NCBI RefSeq assembly: GCF_030272615.1
Contig: NC_081414.1
Span: forward strand, 526,299,137 to 526,359,136
Length of the DNA: 60,000 nt
DNA from: Cryptomeria japonica
Taxonomy: Eukaryota; Streptophyta; Pinopsida; Cupressales; Cupressaceae
Direction of reading: 5' to 3'
This document shows positions 22,501 through 33,511 of this stretch, piece after piece. The stretch's first letter is position 1; every line of letters begins with the position of its first letter. The notes beneath the pieces were generated by a model, which worked only from the letters and a program-made list of their open reading frames with translations, ran no database searches and was not told the DNA's origin. The translations under genes and the position numbers were made by a program.

Positions 22501-22588
22501 AAACCCTAATTAGGGTTTCATTGTAAAATCTTGGCCATTGATGGAGATTCAATCCTGGCCATTCATTGTAAATGAGCTCTCTATAAAA
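22501..22588 (+). promoter_or_regulatory. Promoter of unit C LTR: telobox palindrome and TATA box
   Basis: AAACCCTAATTAGGGTTT (22501-22518) and CTATAAAA (22581-22588), in the same arrangement as unit A. Confidence 0.65.
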
Positions 22589-23477
22589 GCTCAGGCTCTC
22601 TCATTTGTAAAGGTTAATAGTCAACAAATAGTTAGCTAGAATAGTGAATGGAATAGAATAATAGATACCTTAGAAGAATAGCAATTAGAGAGAGTAGGAG
22701 AAGGCAAAGATTGTTGCCAAACATGGTTGTAAAGAACAATTGATTTCATTGAAGTATGGTGAATATGATTTGTTACTTCAACAACTCGCATGGTCTTTGC
22801 TTCTCAATTTGCTTTCATGTTTATTAGATTTAGTGGAGGAATATGTTGAATGTATTTGTGTGGGATTTGTTTTGTCCATACCACTAGCCTCTTGCCGATT
22901 GTAAGTGTGCCTTGTGTGGTCAACTGAAATGATATGAGCTTGACTTTGAATCGTTCTACACTCATTGCTTATGCATTAACTTGAATGGTGATCAATGTTT
23001 GATGGTATTGATTTGAACATCTTTGAAACGTCCTTAGAAGATTGCACTGAGCTCATGTCAAATTGTTCAGTTTGATGGTGAGACCTTGCTCGGTAGGATT
23101 CCATCTAATCATTCACTCATCTTCCTACATTCTTAGGATTAGAATAGACTCTCTCAACCCTTTCCTTTTGCCATTTTTTCAAACTCGAGCTAGTTTGGAC
23201 CGAAAAGCATCACCAAAAATTGTAACATCAAATGATCTAAGTTCCAACAAATCAAGCATTCAAGCATTCAAATGCAAGTCCCCTTGTGATTCCAGCATAA
23301 TCACATCAACCAACGGAGCTTATCCACACGTAGTGACCCTACATTCATGAACCTTGGAGTCTTCTCAAGTGATCCTTAAGCCAATCTTCAGCATTTGAGA
23401 AACTTTGTTCAAGAGAGGATAAGATACTTTGGGGTATTTTATTCTATGTTCGCATGTGCATAAAAAACACATCAACA

Positions 23478-25480
23478 AAAACCCTTGTGCCCCTATAGAA
23501 TGAGATGGAGGACCAAAAGAAGTTCATAACATAATTGAGCATGTTTAAGCAAGCACAGGATGACACCTCAGGGTGCATTTCTTACTCCTTAACTTGGCCA
23601 ACCATCTCTACAGAAGCTTAAAAAACTGAATGAAATAAAATAGCAATTCACCACAGCAGCAAAAGATTATGATGCACATATAGATCTAGAAGGAGGTGAA
23701 CAAAAGAGATTGTTCACATAGGAGAAGAATACAAACAGATATAAGTACTGAGGGGAAAGACCATCTCATCCATGACCAAGTATAGGACTATTGTGAGCTG
23801 CCAATTGGATGTCCTATATAAGATTCTTGCGAACTGTGCTGCATTCTTGGCAGAACTATAGGCTGAAGGTAGGGCTCCTCCCTCTTCAATTGCTGAGGCT
23901 GCCATAGAGTTAGCAAAGTTAAAACGCTGAGTGACAGATTGGAGAAGTATCTGCATATATGGAAGGACTTGATCAAATTCTACAAGTAAAAGGAGATTCT
24001 GCCCAGTTAGGGTTATCAATTTGATTGTGGTAATGATTTCTCCATATTTTGGAATTTTATTTAACTGGTTCATGGCGTGGTATGCAAACAATTTTGTAAA
24101 TTGGTAAAACATCTGCTTTGTATAGCATGACAAAGGGTTTAGCCTGAAAGGGGCAAGATTTTTCCTTTCTTTCTAGGACGAGGCAAACTTATAAACTTCG
24201 AAGAAGATGTTGACAGGATTCTTCATCAGGTTGGTTTGAGTATTTTCATACTCCATAAAGTCACTTAACATGCCATTGCACCTCAAGATTGATAGATGGA
24301 TAGTGTAATGGAAGTGTTTGGCATATGCAACATCGTATGTTGTTTTGTAATTTAAGGCCACAGATAAAGAAGGGGCATGAGTAATTGTCATGTCCTTAAT
24401 TTTTGTAAGGAGCTGGATATTATTATACCAAGAGGCGTTCTAAAGTAGAAGCAAGGAACAAAGCACCATGTCATGACCGTCCATATAAAAACTAAAACAC
24501 AACCAACATATATCTAAAGAAAAAGTAAGTAAAATAACTCTTCGATAAATAAATAACTCATAATAAAATAGTTCTTCAAATAATAATAAAGTAAACAACG
24601 TAAATGTACCACTTAGATGCAATGAGTGCTAAGTGTACCATTCATCCTCATGAGAGATGGGTTCTTGTGAACCACTACTCATGAATCGTGGGTCAATGAG
24701 TTTGACTCGAAAATTACGTAGTTGAATCCTGATAGTAATATCATAATTTGACTTGCTGTGGAAAATATCTCCTACTTATCACTTGATGAGCTAAAGGGCC
24801 TCTATAATGAATGGTTCATAAGGCACAACACTTGCTGAAGGTTTTGCAAATGAGGTTACAAACTGAGTAGGCTTAACCTTGGAGGAAACTCCATGGTTAA
24901 GCACACTCAAGTTGGAGTAGTACTGGGTTGGCTGACCTCCTGGGAAGGCCCAATGCTTCACTTCTGTGAGCATCACCTAGATGCAATGAGTGCTAAGTGT
25001 ACCATTCATCCTCATGAGAGATGGGTTCTTGTGAACCACTACTCATGAATCATGAGTCAATGAGTTTGACTTGAAAACTACACAATTGAATCCTGATAGT
25101 AATATCATAAAATAATTCTCGATTAAATAAAATAACTAAAGACTAATATCTGTAGACATTTTTAAATAGATGTATTTAATTTATTTAAAAGCACTCAGAT
25201 TCATTATCATGGACTGTGGAAACAGTATATCTCTGTGATAGCATAGAAGAATTGAGAAAAAAATTAAAAAGTAATAGTGTTATGTGTAAGTCGAGAGCAT
25301 ACGATGTTGTAATATGTGCTTATATTGAATAAAAAAGAAGTTAAAAGTATGAAACACTTAAGCACTTGTGCCTATGTATGGATATCTGTCCCCTTGTTCT
25401 TTCTTTTTAATCTTAAATTAAGCTTCGTTAACTAGCTCTGCAGTTGTACTTGTGATCACTTTTTCTTTGTGATGTATTAG
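23478..25480 (-). pseudogene. Relics of a minus-strand ORF, not recognised
   Basis: On the minus strand one frame runs from 24391 to 23714 with a single TAG near 24173, giving about 225 codons of ordinary-looking protein without a motif I know. A further 61-codon frame is at 24791-24976. A 134-bp segment (24614-24747) is repeated directly at 24978-25111 with few differences, so the area has been partly duplicated. The rest is AT-rich sequence. It may be a broken retroelement gene or a gene fragment; no splice model was convincing. Confidence 0.35.
24614..25111 (+). repeat. 134-bp direct repeat, offset 364 bp
   Basis: 24614-24747 and 24978-25111 share the TAGATGCAATGAGTGC to ATATCATAA segment with about eight differences. 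The 230 bp between the copies are unique. Confidence 0.8.
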
Positions 25481-25773
25481 ATTTGACGAGTGTACAAAAC
25501 ATCCGGCTTATGCCAACAAACATAGATTTATCAACCATCGAAATTTTGTATAGCACTGTTAAAGCAAACATTCCGACAGAGAAAGCTTTTGGCATTTCTT
25601 TTAGGCGTTACATGGGTGATTACTCCCGATTTCAAGGATGGACAAAAATATATAAAATGCGGTTTATAATATGAAAACTTGTTGCTCTGCTGATGTCATC
25701 TCAATGCATATTTTTACCGCATAAATTCGATGAGCACTAAGTACAGTAAATACTAAAGGACAAACCAACTTAC

Positions 25774-26414
25774 CCCATACTTCTGAGATAGATCCCATAG
25801 CGTGTCTCCTTTAATTAGCTCAATAGTTGTCCCTGATTTCTTCGTGGTACCTTGCTTTTGAAACTTCTTAGTGATCTCAGAACCAAAACCAATCACCCCT
25901 TTCTGAACCTCGCTGATTTTCTCCTGTCCAAATTTCAGTTGCAAACAAAGGAATCAGGGATTAAAACCAGCACATCGAACTTTACAAGAACACAGCCAAA
26001 GCCATTCACCTCTTTCTGAACCTCGCTGGTTTTCTCCTGTTCGAATTCCAGTTGCAAACAAAGGAATCAGGGATTAAAACCAGCTCATCAAACTTTACAA
26101 GAACACAGCAAAAAGAATATTGCACTTACAATAATGTTTTCAGCACTTAACATGGTCACCTTTGCATCTTCCTTCAGTTCCCCAACAGTGATCACCTTTG
26201 CATCTTCCTTCAGTTCCCCAACAGTATCCCCAGTAGAGGTGTCCGACACAGCATCATCAGATTGCACAAATTCTTCTATAGACTTTTTTGGGCACAGCGC
26301 CTTGATGATGCTCAGAGCAATCCCAGAAAAGACAACAAAGCCTGCAGCTTTTGCCACATCCTTATTCTCATCCTCACCACCTGCTTTCCCGTTTGGCTTC
26401 TGACCGTCTGCCAT
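25774..26414 (-). CDS. LysM-domain protein gene, 5' exons only
   Basis: Exon 1 is 26130-26414 (ATG at 26414; 95 codons; GT donor GTAAGT). It encodes a short hydrophilic start, a membrane-like stretch (AAGFVVFSGIALSIIKAL) and an acidic region with a 12-residue tandem repeat (VGELKEDAKV twice). A later exon, 25774-25923 (50 codons, acceptor GACAG, donor GTAAGT), encodes ELIKGDTLWDLSQKYG, the first half of a LysM domain; LysM modules bind N-acetylglucosamine-containing glycans. Plant genes with a short N-terminal anchor and one LysM are known. Between them the 25900-26000 segment is tandemly duplicated at 26011-26108, making a second copy of the start of the LysM exon. The exon that should complete LysM is not visible downstream, so the gene continues after a long intron or is truncated. 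Confidence 0.7.
25900..26108 (-). repeat. Tandem duplication of about 100 bp covering intron end and exon start
   Basis: About 25900-26000 and 26011-26108 share TTCTGAACCTCGCTG, TTTTCTCCTGT and GGAATCAGGGATTAAAACC in the same order. In the second copy the exon reads EKTSEVQKEV against EKISEVQKGV in the used exon. Whether both are spliced in cannot be told from sequence. Confidence 0.75.
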
Positions 26415-26847
26415 TAATAATTCTACAAAAGAAATTACCATCAGCCATTGTTTATTCCTATAAAGAAAAGAGTGTAAATGCTTGCATGATCCGGGGGACT
26501 CAGGGAGACGAAATATGTATGCCTTGTATTAGCCAATTGAAAAGAAGATAGTCTCAATTTCAATATACTACTTTTCCTTCGACAATTTGCTAAAAAAAAA
26601 GGTCGAAATCTAAGACAAACTGAAATTTGTCCCAACATATTCTCACGAACCTATTCCATTAACAATTTATAATTAATAAAATTGGCCAAGGGGCGATGGT
26701 CTTTAAAGTTTCAAAAGCATATGTTTCCTTCACATTATAAAAAAAAAAAAATATTATGGCTCCCCGTAGCATGAGCAAAGGTAATAAATATTCATGCTCT
26801 TTTAAAGAGAAAAGAATTCGTAATATATGTGCTGGTTAATAACGGGT

Positions 26848-27172
26848 TCATATTTCTTAAAAGGGGAAAAAAAAAAAAGTTTGTGATGCTTAATAATAGC
26901 TCTTTTAAGTGGATAGTTGCAGTAAGGAACTTAGCACTTAGAACCAGGTTCAACCTTTAGGTCAGTGGGAACATCAATGAGGCCAGGTACAGGTCCGAGG
27001 TGAACAGTTTCATATTTCTTAAAAGGAAAAAAATTGTTAAGTGTGTGCTGATTATTAAACGCCCTTCTAAGTGGAGAGTTGCAGGTAAGCGACTTAACAT
27101 TAAGACCAAGGCTCAAACCTCCAAGTGAGTTGGCGTGTCAACGAAACCAGGTAAAAGTCCTAAAGTGAACTT
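26848..27172. repeat. Two tandem copies of a diverged 162-bp unit upstream of the LysM gene
   Basis: TCATATTTCTTAAAAGG begins both copies (26848 and 27010) and a block ending GTGAAC closes both (near 27005 and 27171). Between them, AAGTGGA-AGTTGCAG and AACCAGGT/AAACCAGGT blocks align. Identity is moderate. Confidence 0.65.
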
Positions 27173-28500
27173 GACAGGCATATATAATCCCCTCAGCTTA
27201 CCCCGAGGACAGCTGTGAGCTGCATTTCCAAATGACAACTATACTTCTGCCAAACTAAGTAGGACTACATTCTGTCCAATTCAGCCTACAACTAACACCC
27301 CCAATAAAGTTCCATTCAATTGATAAAAGACGGGGACTCTGTAATTTTAAAATGTTCCCATGCAAATTTGTTTTGTTAATGCAATTCACTTTCAGATTTA
27401 TGCTTGGCTCTATATCCGATAGCCTAATCTCTCGTATTGAAATACAGGCTTGAACGTCATCACGCTAAAGCTATGCTTAAATTGGAATATTATTTAAAAT
27501 TTACGAAAAAATACAAATTAACTCCTCCAAACGTATGGAGAAATGCCTAAAACTGGAATATTACTTGAATAGTTTTATTTTTCTCCAAATAAACCTCCAA
27601 ATGGCTTGCAAAATAGAATACGAGAAGATATGTCAACAATGTCAGATATTAAGCTACGAACTGCAAGTAAATTTAAGAATATAGTTCCAGAACACTATCT
27701 TTCAGGAAAATATAAGCAACGTTTAAAATGCAAATTAAAGATCTTGGTATAATTATCGTTCTAAATAATATTTCCTATGAGGAACGCAAGCCGATGGCAT
27801 GCTCAATATATACATACGATGAAACCTTAACCCGCCCTTTTAAAGTCCATGGCATACAGCTGACACTCTGCTTAAAGTTGTGATGAGGAAAAATAAAAAC
27901 ATCAGAACAGCTCTACCGTGATAAATGTTTACTTGACTTAAATGGCAAACAAAACACAACCGAAGTACACGCATTAAATACTTCAAAAGCATACTTGATT
28001 TCAGCCACTCCTGAGCCGATTAAAACGCTTTCAAATCTTCCAAAACTGCACGCGACGTCCAACCATGAGAAATTTGAGTAAACTATTTACAAGTCGCTTA
28101 CTTCGATCAAAACCCTCCCCTCTTTCTCAGAACTGACGGCTCAACCACAACAGGTAAAATGGGGCTCAAAATGATCTGTGAACAACTGGTGATCAGCGTA
28201 GCTATGAATCTAATGCAATGTACTGATAATTCCCAATATCATGCCGTTTAAGTTTTAAAATGTCAGCAAGACCTCACTACTGAACTCTCAGTTAGTAATT
28301 GTGATTAGTGATTTAGCTAATTGTCCGAAGCTTGTTCCAAACCTCTTTATGTGAGCCCTTTCTAACTTTTCATAATAGCTTGGGGAATTTGGCTTGGCGA
28401 AATTTTGAATTTATAGATTTATTTTGGATACAGAGCTGTCTTTGTTTTAATGATTGGACATTTGTGCTTTCTTTTTCGGCACTGCACGTCAGCAGCTTAT
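27173..28500. other. AT-rich intergenic sequence, no gene seen
   Basis: Upstream sequence of the LysM gene with no ORF above 65 codons and no repeat I could align. Confidence 0.6.
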
Positions 28501-29780
28501 TTTTACTTTATTTTTGGGTGTACGTGTGAGAGCTTTGGCGCTGGCTGTAGCTATTCGGGGTCCAAAACGGCATGTCTTTACATGACGCTGAAGGCATACC
28601 ATTCATGTCTGAAATGTTCGTGAGATCGATGTGTCTGAGACCCACAAATGACATGGATGTATTGGCCGCGACGATGACGTGGATGATGTTGTATTTTTGC
28701 GTTTGACGGAAAAGCTTGCTCGCGGTTAACATTTTCCCGGCCAATGTCACGGCAATGCGACGGTTACATCGGGCGAGGCGGTTAACATACCGTCGGCCAC
28801 GCGGTTTACATTTTTGGTGACCGTCAGTTTTGAATTTTTTTTTTTTAAATGGCCACGTGGCTACATTTTTTGGTTAACCTGCTTTATTGCGTCCACGAGT
28901 CGACTAACATCGGCAGTCACATGTTATGGGCACAGTTTTCAATTTTAATTTTTTTAAAATTTTGAATGAAAACTCAATTTCACGAAAATTGAAAATTTAT
29001 TTCGTACGGGAGTTGCATGCAGAACGCAATGGGGGAGGCGAAACAAAATATTCGATGGCGTAAATTCATGTCGATCGTGCCATCCCAATGTCCCCGGTTG
29101 CATGACTGAGCGAAGGAGTTGCGCTTCCATTGGAGTTATAGGTATGCATTGTCAAAATATATGTGGCTCCAAAGGGGAGGACAAAAGTCGACCGCATGCA
29201 TAACGCAAGTTGTCTGGGTATATTGTTATCGCCTGTTAACATGCGGGTTTTTTCATGTGCAAGGAGGAGGTATCGTAGCGCACAGGTGGGTGGTACGATT
29301 CAAGATTGTTGTGTAGGGTTATGGCGGCATCGATAAATTCAAACCCTAACAGATAACGATAGTTTTATGATTCCTTCATCAACCCTGTGTTTTCGATTGT
29401 AATTTTTTATATCATTTTTGTATCGTGGAGGTGGTTGTGAGTGTGCCCTCGGGAGGTGTCAAGAGGACAACAATTTGGGTGGAGGCTTAGGCAGTTGCGG
29501 TAATTTGAAACCCTAAGACATTCAATAAAAAAAAATTATTTTCTGTGTCATTTTGTGTTCTGTCTGAGAAAATTAGGCATCATTTTGCAGCATGGTCGTG
29601 TCAGGATACCAAGGTTCCATGTTTGTGGTTTGGCAGAGTGAAGAAGATCTACAAGATTTTAAAGGTATGTATATTTCCAGAATTATATGTGTCAGTTTTC
29701 CATAGTGAACAGAGTTGTTAAAGATGAAATGCTCGTTCTTATACACGCACATTAAAAGCCTGAAAAAAAATAAACAACCG
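28501..29780. other. CpG-richer segment without recognisable gene
   Basis: From about 28540 to 29110 the sequence is richer in CG and contains GCGGTTAACAT or GCGGTTTACAT three times (near 28724, 28780 and 28802). The 80-codon minus-strand frame at 28508-28750 shows no known motif. 29320-29780 has AAACCCTAACAGATAACG and AAACCCTAAGACATTC, telobox-like halves. No function assigned. Confidence 0.4.
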
Positions 29781-29787
29781 TCGGCGT

Positions 29788-29809
29788 GTGTGTGTGTGTG
29801 TACTGCTTC

Positions 29810-29845
<36 letters not shown>

Positions 29846-30031
29846 TGCTTCATATTCATATTCATATATATATATGGGCTTGGCAGGCTACGTATATTTT
29901 GGCTCATTGTTGAAAGGCGTCTGATTTTTGAAAGCTTGATTGTTGACGGCTCATTGTTGAGGGCGGATTTTTGGGATTTTGTTGGAAACCTTCAAGGTTT
30001 GCATTGTTTGTTTGCGGTTTGGCGTGTGCTA

Positions 30032-30120
<89 letters not shown>

Positions 30121-30145
30121 GCAATACACACACACACATATATAG
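29788..30145. repeat. (GT)n and (TA)n microsatellites in inverted arrangement
   Basis: (TG)n tracts at 29788-29801 and 29815-29843 are each followed by an RCTGCTTCATA/ATTGCTTCATA block. A long (TA)n tract (30040-30117) is then followed by ATGAAGCAATACACACACACACA (30117-30139), the reverse complement of the 29828-29856 segment. The Tyr-Ile-rich frames here are translations of the microsatellite. Confidence 0.9.
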
Positions 30146-30342
30146 AAAAGGTGATGTAGATGATCCTGTGACCCTGCGATTCAACAAACATGTTCTCTGC
30201 AATACAGAGGAAAACAACATAATAAAACATAGATAAAAGAAACTATGAAAATATTATGCTCTGTTTCCATTATTCTCAGGTGCTCATTAGATAAAAAAAG
30301 AAAACCTAACCCTAGCGGTCTCTAACCCTAACGCGACAGTAT

Positions 30343-33170
30343 GCGTCTATTCTAGCTCCAAAATAGGCAAATAATCGACATAGGCTGAAGTTATTATGGC
30401 TACATATAGAGGCAAACAAGAAACACAAACAAACAATGCAAACCCTGATGATTTTAAACAAAATCCGAACCGAAACAGGAAAAATACGAGTTATAGAGGC
30501 GGATTTCAACATACCCCAAGGCGTAGCACGACACAGAAAACTACAGTCCCATAAATCCCCCTTCAACAATGAACCAGAATAGACGCAGGCTGCTTCAACA
30601 AGGAGCCCTTCAACAATAATGTTTTCGTTCGCGAATTAGTCTTCCTTTTTCCACGTTAGGCAGATAAAAAAGGCGCCATGTTTGCTATTGTCAAACAAAC
30701 AACATATCAACTCCTAATTGTCAGCAAACAACAGATCAACTCCTAAACAAGAGCAGGTCACGCACAGTCAAGAAATGGTTGCATCAACCAGTCAACAACT
30801 TGATTTTCAGGAGTCTGTTTGCATCAAAAGGCAAACCATAACACATAAACGAGGTCAAGATCACGTAAAAGAAGCTCAATTTGAAACATAACATTTTACC
30901 CCACTTTCTCTTTCATGTAGCTATTAGGTACCTGCCACATGTATTTGCATATATATTTATTCTCGGACATGTATGTTGATGCATGTCATTAGAACGATAG
31001 GTCCTTTTTAGAGCCAGAATAGACGCGTCCCATGTATGTCGATTCATGTCGTTGGTACAATCTCATTTTGAAGCCAGAATAGACATGTCTGACACAAGTT
31101 GGACGCACCTAATCTCACTCGAAAACTGCAGAATAAACATATATGCAAATATATGTGGGAGGCTATGTGTATTGTGGCTCGACAGCGGACCTATCGTACC
31201 AATGACATGCATCAACATACATTTTCTGAGACATGCATACCATGCCAACTTGTCGTGGCGCTCGGACCCATGGTATGTGATGTGGAGTTGTTGTCGAGTT
31301 CTCGGTTTCACTCCTCGAAGCCCATGCAAAATTATGTGGACATGCCGAAGGACGGTCGCGGCATGCTTCGTGGTTACCACCGGTTTATTGTGCATAGTAC
31401 GCACATTAAAAGCTTGTGAATGAAGGAACCGCGTTCGGATGACATCCAGATAGGAAGAAGAGGCCACGGGCTGCAAAACTTGGTACGTTTGTCTAGGAAA
31501 AGACTAGCACGAAACTCAAGTTACTCTCGCAGTGAGACGCCTCTATTGTGGCTACAAAAAACGGTATGGGGGGACTAACACCCCATGTTTGTGGCAGGTT
31601 TTTAATCATAGGTTTTGCATTTGATGGTTGCTTTTGTCTAACACGGCGCTGTCAGTCTGTACGATTTGTCTATTTTGGAGCCAGAATAGATGCAACCTCT
31701 TGGACCATTGTTCATGTATGGTTTGTGATTTGATGCAGCTAACAGCGGTAAAGCCAAAGGCTAACACCCGATGCAATTTACAATTGGACTTGGAGTTAGT
31801 CAATAACAAGGCTCGAGAATATACAAATGCTACTGCGTGTTAGTGACATGTTATTCAATTGCAGTTGTTGAATGTAATATATAGTGTAAAACGTGTGACT
31901 AAGTTGCGTGTAAGTCGGACCATAGCATTGATTTCGAATCGAAATAGAGGCGTCTGTCCTTGAGTGCATAACAACAGTACGAAAATAGGTAGCTGATATA
32001 GACAACTTTGGCACAACTCTGGCACTATGGCAAATTGACACATATAATTTAGGTGATATAAATTACTTGGTGGTAGTTTATATTGAATGTTAAACTGCAT
32101 TTTCATATATGAACATGTAGGTTCCTTTTATGTCTTTTGAAATGCATTTACTTCCCAATGTAGACTACCACTAACATTAGTTATCCATGCAGGTTGTTGA
32201 TTTTCAAAGACTATTGAGCAGCCCCCGGCAAACGTCCAGACGTTCCCAAGTTGTTGCTCTCTCTCCCTTCTTTAATACTACTTGCACTATAATGTCCCCT
32301 TAAATTAATAATCTTTGGGATTGTGCAACTTTTTGAAAGGGGCTTGTTATATATATATATATATAATTTTTTTATGTGATAGAAATGTATGTATAAATTT
32401 CAGTTCTTGATCATGTAATATTAATGTCCTTACTTTTACTGAATTTGATAATGATGAAAATGAACAATGCAATTGGCTGATGCCTTATATTATATGCTAT
32501 AGATGCACCATATTAGACAATAAGATATTATTTTCCAGCCTGAATGCAGTACGATTGTTATTTATGGATCTTCGAGTCATGAAACCAGTGTTGAATATAT
32601 GAACTAGAAATCTTGATTCTTGTGAACTATGTGCTATAAATTTGTATATATTTTGTTGATTTGCATGAGAGTGTTTATGTTCATCCCAGTGTATTTGTAT
32701 ATCTAGATTATTGATGTTCGTGATGTTTGAGAACTACATGTGTTCGATGATCCAACTCCAATTTGAAATGTTATTTGGGGTTTTGTTTCAGATGTCTCTG
32801 GTTGGCATGACGAACTCCTTACGTGTCTATCCTTCACAGTGTTTTTTTTCTTTTGGTAACTTAAGACTACGTTTTTAATAAATAATATTATTCCCATATC
32901 AACAAAGAGATGGAAGCTTTAGAATAGATACTCGTTTCAAATGACATGTGTCTTTGGAATAATGAATTGGAGGTCTCTATACCCATTAATTATCGTCAAA
33001 GACTTTGTTAATGCTAATGAATCCATGTGTATTCTGTGACATAGATTGACCATCTTAATTGTTGCACACTCATTTTACACCGTCGATTTTGCAATTAGCG
33101 GCTGCGATTGACTAACCTGTCGCTAACACGCTATAGGAAAGGTCTGTTTTGGAGCCAGAATAGATGCAGC
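30343..33170. repeat. Dispersed copies of the GCGTCTATTCTGGCTCC motif, left group
   Basis: The motif, written as GGAGCCAGAATAGACGC on the other strand, occurs near 30343 (minus), 30571, 31008, 31068, 31538 (minus, altered), 31675, 31940 (altered) and 33148. Several copies share longer flanks: 31870-31960 aligns with 44420-44480 (TAAAACG, GTGACTAA, then the motif), and 33070-33170 aligns in reverse with 43450-43560 and 44345-44430 (CAAAATCGA and GACCTTTCGTA). ORFs on both strands at 31046-31476 overlap these copies and look accidental. Confidence 0.7.
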
Positions 33171-33511
33171 CGATGCGTTAAGCGTGTTTTGCATCCTTCT
33201 TTATCAATCCTTAACAAAGTCTAGTTTTTGTGTTGTATTTTGGATGGGGAGAACACATGAAGCCTTTTTGACAGCGTTGGCGATGGATCATAGTCATTAT
33301 TTCGTTGCAATTGCAATGAAATATGTTCTACAGCGGAATGTCATGGATAGTTTATGGCTAAACCATTAGTTGGGTTGTACATAACACAGAGACATGTTGA
33401 CTTTGTATTGCAATGTGGGAATAATTAGTCGTGTGTTGGCTGTGTCATTTTGTGGTGAATGTGTGGTGTTATTGACAGTGTGAAGAATATGAATTGCATT
33501 TTTTTTTTCAG

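Larger units (their letters stand above)
13880..23477 (+). mobile_element. Unit C: LTR-family member split by a nested element
   Basis: The right part (22435-23477) has the family telobox, TATA box and R-U5 and ends ACATCAACA. The left part (13880-15822) has the GAGCGAA array, then sequence aligning with the region of unit A around 3880-3925 (ACAAACTTCGGTGTA against ACAAACTCCGATGTAA). The family sequence breaks after CTACCCTCAATA at 15822 and resumes with TCTATCTATTGGTCC after 22434, so the 6.6-kb minus-strand element was inserted inside this LTR. The left terminus was not identified. Confidence 0.65.

Noticed and set aside
1-23477. Tandem LTR-internal-LTR-internal chain produced by recombination between elements
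   Set aside because: First impression from four related R-U5 segments. Exact duplication CATCC around 639-4953 and near-exact duplication around 5600-12400 show separate insertions of large units instead.
28508-28750. 80-codon minus-strand gene
   Set aside because: No recognisable motif or neighbouring exon; composition explained by the CpG-rich segment.
29904-30230. Tyr-Ile-rich proteins on both strands
   Set aside because: Translations of the (TA)n microsatellite.
31046-31476. Overlapping ORFs of 106-137 codons on both strands
   Set aside because: They lie on copies of the dispersed GGAGCCAGAATAGACGC repeat, and neither strand shows a protein motif.
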